From positions 1 to 64,000 of the forward strand of contig NZ_FNAJ01000010.1 in the NCBI RefSeq assembly GCF_900101905.1: 64,000 bases of DNA. The letters are read 5' to 3'. Below, piece after piece: positions 40,799 to 53,967 of this stretch (positions are counted from its first letter, which is position 1; every line of letters begins with the position of its first letter). Under the pieces are notes generated by a model. It did no database searches and was not told the origin of the DNA. It saw only the letters and a program-made list of their open reading frames with translations. Position numbers and translations under genes: made by a program. This stretch comes from Myxococcus virescens. Its GTDB lineage: Bacteria > Myxococcota > Myxococcia > Myxococcales > Myxococcaceae.

Positions 40799-42458
40799 CG
40801 GGCACCTCGGCCTTCTTGGGGTCCACGTAGAAGTGGGGCTCCTCCGGGAACACCGGCTGCGGCCCCACGAAGTTGTGGGTCGGCGGCGGCGACTCGGACA
40901 GCCACTCGTAGCCCTTGCTGCGCCACGGGTTCTTGCCGGACGCCTTGCCGTAGATCAGGGCGTACGTCAGGTACATGGCGATGATGATGAACCCGAACGC
41001 CAGCAGCGTCGCGCCGGCCGTGGAGGCCACGTTCAGCGCCTGGAAGCGCTCCGGGTACTCGTAGTAGCGGCGCGGCATGCCGTTGTTGCCCAGCAGGAAC
41101 TGGGGAATGAACGTGGCGTTGAAGCCCAGGATGATGAGCGCCGCGGACACCAGACCCCAACCCTCGTGGTACGTGCGCCCGAACATCTTCGGGAACCAGT
41201 AGTGGAGGGCGGCCAGGAAGGCCATGATGGTCGCGCCCACCATGATGAAGTGGAAGTGCGCCACCACGAAGTAGGTGTCGTGCCAGGCGACGTCCAGCGA
41301 CACCGTGCCCAGCGCGATGCCCGTCATGCCACCGAACACGGTGAAGAACAGGAAGCCGCAGAAGTAGGCGAAGGGCGTCTTGAACTCGACCGCGCCCTTG
41401 TAGACGGTGCCCACCCAGTTGAAGACCTTGATGGCGGTGAACACACCCACCAGCATGGTCAGCACGCCGAACAGACCGCCCGCGAAGGTGGACTGGCCGG
41501 ACACGAACATGTGGTGGCCCCAGGCGAAGAAGCCCACGAAGGCGATGCCCAGGCTGGAGTACGCCACCGCGCGGTAGCCGAAGATGTTCTTGCGGCTGTA
41601 GGTCGCGACGATCTCGCTCATCACGCCGAAGGACGGCAGCACCATGATGTACACGGCCGGGTGGCTGTAGAACCAGAACAGGTGCTGGAAGAGCACCGGG
41701 TCGCCGCCGCGCGCCGGGTCGAACATGCCGAACCCGAACAGGTTCTCCACCGTCACCAGGACCAGCAGCAGGCCGATGACCGGCGTGGCCAGCACCTGGA
41801 TGGCGCTGGTGGCGTAGATGGCCCACACGAACAGCGGCATCTTGAACCAGGTGATGCCCGGCGCGCGCATGGTGTGGCACGTCACGATGAAGTTGATGCC
41901 CGTGACGATGGAGCTGAACCCGATGATGAACGCGCCGAACAGCACCGGCGCCACCGTGGCCGTCGTGTGCGCGCTGTACGGGGTGTAGAACGTCCAGCCC
42001 GTGTCCAGGCCGCCGTTGAGCATGCCCCACAGCGCCAACACCGCGCCGGCCAGGTAGATGTAGAGCGACAGCAGGTTCAGCCGGGGGAAGGCCACGTCCT
42101 TGGCACCCAGCATCAGCGGCAACATGAAGTTGCCGAAGACGGCGGGGATGGCCGGAATCATGAACAGGAAGATCATGACCAGGCCATGGAGCGTGAACGT
42201 ACGGTTGTACGTCATCGCGTCCATGATGGTCGGGCCCGGCGTCAGCAGCTCCACCCGGATGAGCAGCGCGAAGATGCCGCCCACCAGGAAGAACAGCAGG
42301 ACCCAGAACAGGAACATGAGCCCGATACGCTTGTGGTCGACCGTCAGCAGCCACGACTTGATGGTGGTGCCGTCGACCAGGTAGTTCGGGTGGTGGTCGT
42401 GATGCTCCTCGGGCGCGGGGGTGGCGCCCGGGGCTGCAATGCTACTGGATGGCGTCAT
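40788..42458 (-). CDS. ctaD: Cytochrome c oxidase subunit I (A2-type heme-copper oxidase)
   Basis: A 556-aa, 12-helix catalytic subunit that reduces O2 and pumps protons. Conserved elements are [14 protein letters not shown] near the N-terminus, the heme/CuB region [20 protein letters not shown] (CuB His and cross-linked Tyr) and [13 protein letters not shown] with the His pair. The text YSHPAVY, rather than the HPEVY of A1 oxidases, is the mark of the A2 branch, where a Tyr-Ser pair replaces the D-channel Glu. The start at 42458 is 17 bp inside the end of subunit II, so the two are coupled. The substrate is electrons from subunit II. Confidence 0.96.
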
Positions 42459-43488
42459 AGGCGGGTCCCTCGGAGGCGCCCTCACGGACGTTCGGAGTGC
42501 GAAGCGACTTGATGTACTCGACGATGGCGGCCGTCTCCGGGCCCTGCAGCTTGCCCTGGTAGGTCGGCATCACGTTCTGGTAGCCCGCCACCAGGTGGGC
42601 GCCCGGGTCCATCATCGACTGGGTGATATAGGCCTCGTCCACGCGGATGGTCTGCCCGTCCTCGAGCTGCTCCACGCGGTCATACATTCCCAGGAAGGTG
42701 GGGCCGATGTGCTGCGAGCCGTCCACCGAGTGGCACTTGAGGCAGCCCTGGGTGCCCGCGAGCACCTGGCCCTGCTCCACCATGCGCGCCACCGGCGGCA
42801 CCAGGGAGTTGTCCGCCAGCGCGTCCTGACGGTCCTGCAGACGGCCGCGGCGCTGCTCCTGGATCCAGTTCTCGTACTCCTCCTGCGGAAGCACGACGAC
42901 CTCGGCCAGCATCTTCGAGTGCGACAGGCCGCAGTACTCGGTGCACAGCACCTGGTACGTGCCCGGCTTGGTCGCCTCGAACCAGATCTGCGTGTAGCGG
43001 CCCGGGAGCGCATCCATCTTGATGCGGAAGGCCGGCACGTAGAAGGAGTGCAGCACGTCACGCGAGGTGATGAGCAGACGCACCGGACGGTTCGCCGGCA
43101 CGTGCAGCACGTTCACCCCGTTGGGGCCCTCCGGGTAGGAGAACTTCCACATCCACTGCTTGCCCATGACGTAGACATCCATCGAGTCCTTGGGCGGCGT
43201 GGTGACCCACGTGAAGTCCCGGAACCCGATACCGAACCAGGCCAGGAAGAACACGAGGGGAACGGAGACGAAGAGAAACTCCGTCTTCAGGGTGGGGACG
43301 ATGTACTCCGTCGCCTGCGCCGGGAGGCGACGACGGTAACGGAAGAAGAAGAACAGGGCCGCCAGACCGACCGCCGTCGACATCACCATCGTCGTACCCA
43401 CGACGAAGTGATGCAGCGTGTCGATTCGCTCCGCGAACGTGGACGCGGCCTCCGGGAGGAACAGGATATTGTTGAGAAGCTCGCTCAT
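42442..43488 (-). CDS. ctaC: Cytochrome c oxidase subunit II with fused cytochrome c domain (caa3-type)
   Basis: A 348-aa protein. Two transmembrane helices (about 25-50 and 70-90) hold a cupredoxin domain. CuA ligands are His147 ([11 protein letters not shown]), Cys182, Glu184, Cys186, His190 and Met193 ([12 protein letters not shown]). After a charged linker there is a C-terminal cytochrome c domain with C249LKC252H253 and a probable distal Met in [11 protein letters not shown]. The fused heme makes the oxidase caa3-type: it takes electrons directly from alternative complex III or a carrier. There is no cleavable signal; the first helix acts as an anchor. It overlaps SCO (4 bp) and subunit I (17 bp). 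Confidence 0.96.
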   Translation of the reverse strand: MSELLNNILFLPEAASTFAERIDTLHHFVVGTTMVMSTAVGLAALFFFFRYRRRLPAQATEYIVPTLKTEFLFVSVPLVFFLAWFGIGFRDFTWVTTPPKDSMDVYVMGKQWMWKFSYPEGPNGVNVLHVPANRPVRLLITSRDVLHSFYVPAFRIKMDALPGRYTQIWFEATKPGTYQVLCTEYCGLSHSKMLAEVVVLPQEEYENWIQEQRRGRLQDRQDALADNSLVPPVARMVEQGQVLAGTQGCLKCHSVDGSQHIGPTFLGMYDRVEQLEDGQTIRVDEAYITQSMMDPGAHLVAGYQNVMPTYQGKLQGPETAAIVEYIKSLRTPNVREGASEGPAYDAIQ

Positions 43489-44366
43489 GCCGCCGCGCCT
43501 TTCTTCAGCTCGCGCCTCCAGAAGTAGATCAGCATCGTCGCCAGGGCGCAGAACACGGCTATGCCGCCCAGGCGGATGAACCCGAAGATGTAGAAGCCAT
43601 ACCGCCGACTGGCGGTGTCATACTTGAAGCAGGACAGGATGATCTGGTCGAAGCTGGTACCCACGCGGCCATTGGCCGCCTCCAGCAACGCCAGCTTCAT
43701 GTCCGAGGGGGGAAACGTCGTCCCGTAGAGATACCGGGAGATGCTGCCTTCCGGCGTGAGCACGTGCACCACGGCTGCGTGGGCGTACTGCTTCGTGCTC
43801 TCATCGTAGGTGTACTTGAAGCCCAGGGCGTCCGCGAGCCGGCGGATTTCCGCGTCCGTGCCGGTCAGGAAGTGCCAGGGGGCCGTCTCCGGCTTGCCCA
43901 TGGACTGCAGGTGCCGCCGCCGCCGCTCCAGGCTCTGGGCGGGCGTGTCGTCAGGGTCGATGCTGACGGTGACGGCTTCGTAGTCCTTGCCCAGCTCGAG
44001 CCCGAGCTCCTTCATGGACTGCACCTGGGCGTTGAGCACCAGGTTACAGAGCATGGGACAGTTGTAATAGACGAGCGTCAGCAGGGTGGGCCGCGCCTTC
44101 GGCACCACGTCACCCAGGCGCACCTCGCGCCCGGAGGCGTCGAGGAAGCGGGTGTCCATGGGCACCAGCTCCCCCAGATGCTCCTGCACGTCCACACCCT
44201 GGATGGGGGGCGGCAGGTCCTGCTGAGCCTCCAGGATGGCCCGGGGCGTCTTCCCGGCACCTGGCATGGCGGAGGCCGGCACCGCGACGGCCAGCACCAG
44301 CGCCGCCGCGGCGAGGAAGCCCGCGCGGCGGGCGCGCGGAAGGATGTAGGAGCGGGTGGACATCAT
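43485..44366 (-). CDS. SCO1/SenC family copper chaperone
   Basis: A 293-aa thioredoxin-fold protein that loads copper into the CuA site of oxidase subunit II. The signal segment (AGFLAAAALVLAVAVPASAM) is followed by the domain with the copper-binding YYNCPMLCNLVLNA and a His in AVVHVLTPEG that completes the site. It ends in a C-terminal transmembrane helix (IAVFCALATMLIYFWR), so it is held at the membrane at its C-terminus. The 4-bp overlap with ctaC fits its role in assembling that subunit. The 36-bp gap before it is the largest inside this part of the operon. Confidence 0.93.
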   Translation of the reverse strand: MMSTRSYILPRARRAGFLAAAALVLAVAVPASAMPGAGKTPRAILEAQQDLPPPIQGVDVQEHLGELVPMDTRFLDASGREVRLGDVVPKARPTLLTLVYYNCPMLCNLVLNAQVQSMKELGLELGKDYEAVTVSIDPDDTPAQSLERRRRHLQSMGKPETAPWHFLTGTDAEIRRLADALGFKYTYDESTKQYAHAAVVHVLTPEGSISRYLYGTTFPPSDMKLALLEAANGRVGTSFDQIILSCFKYDTASRRYGFYIFGFIRLGGIAVFCALATMLIYFWRRELKKGAAA

Positions 44367-44402
44367 TGCAGGACGGCTCTTACGACAGGGGAGCGGTGAA
44401 GG

Positions 44403-44870
44403 CTACTGCTGCGGTGCCGGAGGCGTCTGCCCGGGAGGGGTCTCCGGGGTGGGCGCGGGGGTCGGGGCAGGGGGCGGGTTGCGCTTCTGCTCGATGACCG
44501 TCTTCATCGCGGCGTCGATGCCGGGGTGCTGCTTCACGCCCGGCTGGTCACCCCAGCCGGCGCGCAGCGCCTGGTCCTGGCCGCTGATCTTGTCCACGGC
44601 GTGCCAGTCCTGCTCGAACTGGCGCTGGTTGACGATGCCCACCTCGTACTGGCCCATCGCCGCGGGACGCGGCGGCGGACCGTCTGGCTGGATGTCGGCC
44701 ATGGTCCGGACCTGGATGGTGTAGGCCCAGACGATGCCCACCGCGAAGATGGCGAGCGCACCCACGCCGACGCCCACCACCTTGCCCATGACCAGGTGGT
44801 CTTCTTCCGCCGCCACGCCGTGCGCGCCGACGATGACGCGCGACTCGAGCTCAACCTGGGTCTTCTTCAT
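44403..44870 (-). CDS. Small one-TM protein of the Act-caa3 operon (ActG position), unknown
   Basis: A 155-aa protein. A cytoplasmic N-terminus (about 30 residues) is followed by one transmembrane helix (VVGVGVGALAIFAVGIVWAY) and a periplasmic domain of about 100 residues ending in a Pro/Thr/Ala-rich tail. There are no cysteines or heme motif. The ATG overlaps the stop of actF by 4 bp. Position after ActF suggests the small accessory subunit sometimes called ActG, but the sequence is too short and divergent to prove it. It may link the complex III-like and oxidase parts, which is inference. Confidence 0.7.
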   Translation of the reverse strand: MKKTQVELESRVIVGAHGVAAEEDHLVMGKVVGVGVGALAIFAVGIVWAYTIQVRTMADIQPDGPPPRPAAMGQYEVGIVNQRQFEQDWHAVDKISGQDQALRAGWGDQPGVKQHPGIDAAMKTVIEQKRNPPPAPTPAPTPETPPGQTPPAPQQ

Positions 44871-46111
44871 GGCTGCACGTACCTCAAGGACTCGGCGATG
44901 TAGGGGTCCTTCACCGTGAGCGTGTAGTGGCCACGCGCCAGGAAGAGGGCGAAGCCCACCGCGATACCGCCCACGCCGAAGAAGGCCGTGAGCAGCGACC
45001 AGTGGAACGTCGGGCCCGCGGCGCCGGTCAGCGCCGGCCACACCAGCCAGTACAGGTCCACCGCGTGGATGATGAGCAGGTACACGGCCACCACCGCCAG
45101 CTTCCGAGGCTGCAGCTTCAGCTTGCGCGACAGCAGGATGCCGAAGGGCAGCAGGAAGTGGAGGAAGAACAGGGCGATGGACATCGACCGCCACGGGCCG
45201 AACATGCGCAGGCCGTACCAGGGCGCCTCTTCCGGGATGTTCGCGATCCACACCAGCATGAACTGGGAGAAGGCGATGTAGGCCCAGAACGCGGTGAAGG
45301 CGAGCATCAGCTTGCCAAGGTTGTGGAAGTGGTCCAGCTTCACGACGCTGCCGTAGAGGTCCTTGCCCTGGGCGCTCACCGTGACGATGGTCAGGATGCA
45401 GAAGGCCGCCAGGAAGCTTCCGGCGAAGTAATAGACGCCGAAGATGGTCGACTGCCAGAGCGGCGTGAGGCTCATCAGCCAGTCGAAAGAAGCGAACGTG
45501 ATGGTGAGGGCAAGGAACGGCAGCACACCCGGAGAGAACTTGCGCTGCTTCACCGTGAAATCGAGTCCACCCTCGGTGTCCTGCTTCAGGCTCCACGACC
45601 GCAGCCGCCAGGCCGCGAAGGTCCACACGCCGAAGTAGATGATGTGGCGAACGCCCACGCCGGGGGGGAACGAGAGGTGGTTGTTCAGGTACCCGTGCTG
45701 CTTGTGGCTCAGGTGCTCCAGCTCCAGGCTGGAGTAGCCCTTGGTCAGCTCGGAGCCTTCCCACCAGGGGTAGAGGTAGGTGGCCATGGCCAGCAGCGGC
45801 AGGGCCAGCACGAAGAACACCGGCACCACCGCGGAGGCCGTCTCCATCGTCCGGCGCAGCACGATGAGCCACTTGGCCTTCGCCGTGTGGAAGATGGCCT
45901 GCATGATGAGGAAGGCGACGCTGATGCCCACCCAGTAGGTGAAGCCAATCAGATAGGCGTGCGCCGTCTCACCCTTGGCGTCGGTGGCGAAGAAGCCACC
46001 CAGCGTGGCCAGGAGGCAGAGAATGCCCACGGCGAACGCGGGCACCATGAGCTTCGGCGTGCCGGTGTACGGCCCGAAGTTGGTGTGCGAGTTGGTGACG
46101 GGGGGACTCAT
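44867..46111 (-). CDS. actF: Alternative complex III subunit ActF (NrfD-like membrane subunit)
   Basis: A 414-aa protein with about ten transmembrane helices, of the NrfD/PsrC-related ActF type. Characteristic pieces include LIGFTYWVGISVAFLIMQAI, LTITFASFDWLMSLTPLWQS and AFWAYIAFSQFMLVWIANIP. With ActC it forms the membrane quinol-handling core of the complex. It overlaps actE upstream (4 bp) and the small downstream gene (4 bp), so translation is coupled along the operon. Confidence 0.92.
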   Translation of the reverse strand: MSPPVTNSHTNFGPYTGTPKLMVPAFAVGILCLLATLGGFFATDAKGETAHAYLIGFTYWVGISVAFLIMQAIFHTAKAKWLIVLRRTMETASAVVPVFFVLALPLLAMATYLYPWWEGSELTKGYSSLELEHLSHKQHGYLNNHLSFPPGVGVRHIIYFGVWTFAAWRLRSWSLKQDTEGGLDFTVKQRKFSPGVLPFLALTITFASFDWLMSLTPLWQSTIFGVYYFAGSFLAAFCILTIVTVSAQGKDLYGSVVKLDHFHNLGKLMLAFTAFWAYIAFSQFMLVWIANIPEEAPWYGLRMFGPWRSMSIALFFLHFLLPFGILLSRKLKLQPRKLAVVAVYLLIIHAVDLYWLVWPALTGAAGPTFHWSLLTAFFGVGGIAVGFALFLARGHYTLTVKDPYIAESLRYVQP

Positions 46112-46701
46112 CGGTTCTCCTGCGGAACGGGCTGCTGGCCGTCCGTGCGGGTATTGCGGGCCGTCTGGAGTGCGCGGACGTAGGCGACCACGGCCCAGCG
46201 CTCGCGCAGGTCGAGCTCACCAGAGAAGGACGGCATCACGCCGTATCCCTCGTTGATGGCCACGTAGAAGTGGCCGTCCGGCTTGCTCTCCAGGTCCAGC
46301 AGCGAGGGAGGCAGGCGCAGGGCCATGTTCTCCGCGACGATGCTGTTTCCATCGCCGAGCACGCCGTGACACTGCGAGCAGACGATGTTGTACTTCTTCT
46401 GACCCAGGGTCAGCAGGTTCTGGTCCACCGTGATGGGCAGGTGGGCCACCGGCTGGCCGGCGCTGCGGCCGGTGAGGGCCACCTGGCGCTGGGTGGGGTC
46501 CTTGAGCTCGGGGAGCTTGTCGAAGCGCTCACGCGGAACCGTGCCCACGGGAGGCGTGCGCATGGAGCGACCGTCCGCCCAGAAGTCGGACGCCTCGTAG
46601 TACTCGTACTTCGCCTGGTGCTCCATTCGCTGGAGGAACTCCGAGCTGACATTGCAGCCCGTGAGCGTGGCGAGTCCGGCGGCGGGGATGAGCCACCTCA
46701 T
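46108..46701 (-). CDS. actE: Alternative complex III subunit ActE (monoheme cytochrome c lipoprotein)
   Basis: A 197-aa periplasmic c-type cytochrome. The signal MRWLIPAAGLATLTGC gives a lipidated Cys16. The heme motif is CSQCH in KYNIVCSQCHGVLGDGNSIV, and the distal Met is in YGVMPSFSGELDLRERWAVV. It carries electrons from the ActA hemes towards the oxidase. The start overlaps the actD stop by 4 bp. Single-heme size and lipid anchor fit ActE. Confidence 0.92.
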   Translation of the reverse strand: MRWLIPAAGLATLTGCNVSSEFLQRMEHQAKYEYYEASDFWADGRSMRTPPVGTVPRERFDKLPELKDPTQRQVALTGRSAGQPVAHLPITVDQNLLTLGQKKYNIVCSQCHGVLGDGNSIVAENMALRLPPSLLDLESKPDGHFYVAINEGYGVMPSFSGELDLRERWAVVAYVRALQTARNTRTDGQQPVPQENR

Positions 46702-47243
46702 TCCTTCTCTCCCGTGACGAGGGTCACCTGGGTCGCGCCCAGGGCCTTGAGCTGATCCATGACCGGCGCCGCGTCCGTGCCCGTCGCCTGGGGCACGCTC
46801 AGCCAGTAGCCGTGCGTGGAGGCGGTGCGGAACTCCTCGGACTCGAAGACGGGGTGGTACGGCTGGGGCAGGCGGCTGAGCCCCAGCAGACCGAAGAAGA
46901 TGCCGAAGGCGGCGAACAGCACCCCCAGCTCGAACGTGATGGGCACCCACGCCGGCAGCGACAGCAGCGGGCGACCACCGATGTTGAGCGGGTAGTCGAT
47001 GGTGTTCATCCACGTCTGCATGGCCAGCGCCGTGGCCACGCCCGTCAGACCGCCGCACAGGGCGATGAAGGGCACGCGCGAGGGCGGCAGACCCAGGGCC
47101 TCCGACCCGCCGTGCAGCGGGTACGGAGAGTAGGTGTCCATTCCCTCGAAGCCCTTCTCCCGCATCTGGCGGGTGGCGGTCACGAGGGCGTCCGGCGTCG
47201 AGAACTCCGCCAGGACCCAGGAATCGAGAACGGTGGCTTCCAT
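46698..47243 (-). CDS. actD: Alternative complex III subunit ActD (DUF3341)
   Basis: A 181-aa protein of the DUF3341 family. A soluble N-terminal part (LAEFSTPDALVTATRQMREK) precedes two transmembrane helices (about 58-85 and 100-125), with PYPLHGGSEALGLPPSRVPF before the first helix, a diagnostic ActD segment. It has no cofactor and has a structural role in the complex. It is 5 bp after actC. Confidence 0.92.
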   Translation of the reverse strand: MEATVLDSWVLAEFSTPDALVTATRQMREKGFEGMDTYSPYPLHGGSEALGLPPSRVPFIALCGGLTGVATALAMQTWMNTIDYPLNIGGRPLLSLPAWVPITFELGVLFAAFGIFFGLLGLSRLPQPYHPVFESEEFRTASTHGYWLSVPQATGTDAAPVMDQLKALGATQVTLVTGEKE

Positions 47244-47248
47244 GGCTC

Positions 47249-48688
<1,440 letters not shown>

Positions 48689-48691
48689 GGC

Positions 48692-51882
<3,191 letters not shown>

Positions 51883-51886
<4 letters not shown>

Positions 51887-52545
51887 CGGTGGCATGTGGA
51901 GCAGCTCTCGCGCGAGTGGACGTCGTACGCTTCAGCCAACTGGCGGCCAAGCTCAGCGGCCTTGGCCTTGTCTTCGGGCGGGGTCCACGTCATGGACGTG
52001 ATGAACTCCGCCGGACGCAGGTGGGGCTCCGGATTGCGGTGGCAATCCAGGCACCAGGCCATGGTGAGCGGCGCGGCCTGCTCCACGGCGGCCATCTGGT
52101 CGACGCGGCCGTGGCAGGTGGCGCAGCCAACGCCCTTGGCCACGTGGATGGAGTGGTTGAAGTAGACGAAGTCCGGCAGGTTGTGCACGCGGACCCAGGG
52201 GATGGGCTGGTCGGAGAAGAACGCCTTGCGGACCTCGTTGAGGTACGGGCTCTTGTTCCAGACCTGTGCGTGGCAGGACATGCACACCGTGGTGGAGGGG
52301 ATGCCCGCGGAGGGCGACTCCTCGACCGACCAGTGACAGTACCGACAGTCAATCTGCTCATCACCCGCGTGGTGGCGGTGATCGAACTCGATCGGCTGTT
52401 CAATGGGCCGCTGCTGGCCAGTGACGTACGGCGAGCGCACGTAGGCCATGAGACCGCCAATACCGATGGCGGGCACGGCAAGGAGCGCCGCGGCGGACAG
52501 CCGCGACACCGTGTTCGTCCAACGTGGGAAGAGAGGGCCGCTCAT
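51883..52545 (-). CDS. actA: Alternative complex III subunit ActA (pentaheme cytochrome c)
   Basis: A 220-aa protein with one N-terminal membrane anchor (LSAAALLAVPAIGIGGLMAY) and five heme-binding motifs: CRYCH, CMSCH, CATCH, CLDCH and CSTCH. Exactly five CxxCH is the hallmark of ActA, which passes electrons from the Fe-S subunit to the monoheme ActE. It is the first gene of the long respiratory operon and overlaps actB by 4 bp. The preceding 400 bp hold its promoter. Confidence 0.96.
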
Positions 52546-52946
52546 ACCTGGACCATGGGCAAGGGGGCTTCGACAACAGCACTCGTGAAGGGAACGAAAG
52601 GCGAGGCGTGGGCGTTACCGGGCACAGGGAGCGGAGGGGCATTCCCGGCCCCACTGGGGCGGGTGGGCGGTAGCTCCTGGCGCACTGAAGGCGAAGCGGA
52701 CACGTCCAACGAAACCTCTATTAGTAATGCCGTGGGCGGGGCCCTCCTCCTCTCCCTGCCCTAATGCGGCGCGGGACCATCGGGCATCGACACGGCAGTG
52801 TCAACCATTCAGATGTGGCGGCACGGGGATACCACTTCCTCGTGCGAGGGCGGAAAGTCGCGGTCGCGCGGTGATGAATCTCTCTTCTGGAGGGAGGTAG
52901 GGACGATTGAGCAAAGCACCCGTCGGGGAGGATCACTCCGGGTGTT
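52546..52946 (-). other. 401-bp region upstream of the act-caa3 operon
   Basis: It lies between the HNH gene (which ends at 52947, same strand) and actA. No ORF is convincing. It must hold the terminator of the repair operon and the promoter of the 12-gene respiratory operon. The only good promoter-like element is at 52776-52804. A patch of lower GC (ACCTCTATTAGTAATGCC) is around 52712-52729. No clear hairpin was found next to the HNH stop. Confidence 0.45.
52776..52804 (-). promoter_or_regulatory. Candidate sigma-70-type promoter of the act-caa3 operon
   Basis: On the minus strand TTGACA (52804-52799) is a perfect -35 hexamer, followed after 17 bp by GATGGT (52781-52776), a half-match to the -10. 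The distance to the actA start is about 230 bp, so a long leader would result. The -35 is clear; the -10 is weak and the assignment is inferred. Confidence 0.4.
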
Positions 52947-53312
52947 TCACGGCGCGTCGTCGGTCTCCGGCTTCCGCCAGCGCGCGAGGCGCCGGGCCAG
53001 AAGCCTTTCCACCAGCTCCCGGGCGCGCGCGTCCCGGTGATAACGGGCGTCGTGCCGGGTGCCCTTGCCTTGATTGCACCGGGCGCAGGCCAGACCCAGG
53101 TTGCTCAGCGCCTCGGTGCCCCCGGCCGTCTTCGGGAGGATGTGCTCGATGGTGGCGCGGCTGATCGGCTCGCCATCCAGGCCGACCCATAAGTGCGCGT
53201 TGCAGTGCAAGCACTTGCCGAGCCACGCCTCGCGGCCCCGGTGGTTGGCGCGCTCGAAGGTATTATCCGTTTCGATGATACCCAGTATCTTGCGGCGTTT
53301 GGCGTAGCTCAT
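52947..53312 (-). CDS. HNH endonuclease
   Basis: A 121-aa nuclease of the HNH fold. CLHCNAHL provides the first zinc pair, the catalytic His is in ATIEHILPKTAGGTEALSNL (with the usual EHI-P and the Asn) and the second zinc pair is in ACARCNQGKGTRHD. The C-terminus is an Arg-rich helix that may bind DNA. It starts one base after the stop of the phosphoesterase gene, so it is the last gene of the repair operon. Known Lhr-ligase-exonuclease-phosphoesterase modules do not always carry it, and its partnership is inferred from position. Confidence 0.88.
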   Translation of the reverse strand: MSYAKRRKILGIIETDNTFERANHRGREAWLGKCLHCNAHLWVGLDGEPISRATIEHILPKTAGGTEALSNLGLACARCNQGKGTRHDARYHRDARARELVERLLARRLARWRKPETDDAP

Positions 53313-53313
53313 C

Positions 53314-53967
53314 CTACACCTCGACGACTGCGGGGCCGGCGACGGCGAAAATGCGATCGCCCGCGCGGCGGGAGACGTTGATTCCGCCCGTGAAGGCGCT
53401 GAATGCCGGAAGCACGCCCACGCCGCGTCCCACCTGGAAGCAGGGAAGACGCAGTGTGTCGCTCCTGCCGCCCAGCCGCACCATGGGGTGGAGGTGACCT
53501 GCCCATACATAGCGACCTGAAACGGGCTCCGGGTGGTGGGCGAAGTGGAAGGGGCCTTCGTCGATGGAGGACTCGCGGACGTCCAGGCGCCAGCGGACAG
53601 GCAGTGTCTTCACGTGCCGGTCATGATTGCCCCGCACCAGGACGCATTCCACCCAGGCGTGGGACTCCCGCCACTCCGCCAGCCGCTCCACCACGGCGGG
53701 GGTGAGGCCCTGGCGTGAATGGATGAGGTCACCCAGCAGGAGCAGGCGGCGGGCGCCGGTGGTGGTGAGCGCCGCGGACAGGCGGGCCAGGTCGTCCTCC
53801 AGCACGCCCGTGGGCAGGGGGATGCCGTGCTGCTGGAAGCTCTCCGTCTTGCCCCAGTGCAGGTCCGCCACGGCCAGGGTGCCAGTGTCGGGCCAGTACA
53901 GGGCGCGCTCCGGGAGCAGCTCCAGCAGGGTGCCCTCTACGCGGACCTGGCATCTTCGCGAGTCCAT
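53314..53967 (-). CDS. pdeM: Ligase-associated DNA damage response phosphoesterase (PdeM-type)
   Basis: A 217-aa calcineurin-like enzyme with motifs VADLHWGKTESF (D-x-H), LLGDLIHSR (GDxxH), VRGNHDRH (GNHD) and WAGHLHPMVRLG (GHxH). This is the characteristic form found next to Lhr-type helicases and ATP-dependent ligases, where it is thought to clean DNA ends. It overlaps the upstream helicase gene by 31 bp and is followed by the HNH gene after one base. Confidence 0.92.
   Translation of the reverse strand: MDSRRCQVRVEGTLLELLPERALYWPDTGTLAVADLHWGKTESFQQHGIPLPTGVLEDDLARLSAALTTTGARRLLLLGDLIHSRQGLTPAVVERLAEWRESHAWVECVLVRGNHDRHVKTLPVRWRLDVRESSIDEGPFHFAHHPEPVSGRYVWAGHLHPMVRLGGRSDTLRLPCFQVGRGVGVLPAFSAFTGGINVSRRAGDRIFAVAGPAVVEV

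Noticed and set aside
40833-42512. A 559-codon plus-strand frame opposite cytochrome oxidase subunit I
   Set aside because: Antisense shadow of a highly conserved gene; composition is typical of reverse-frame reading.
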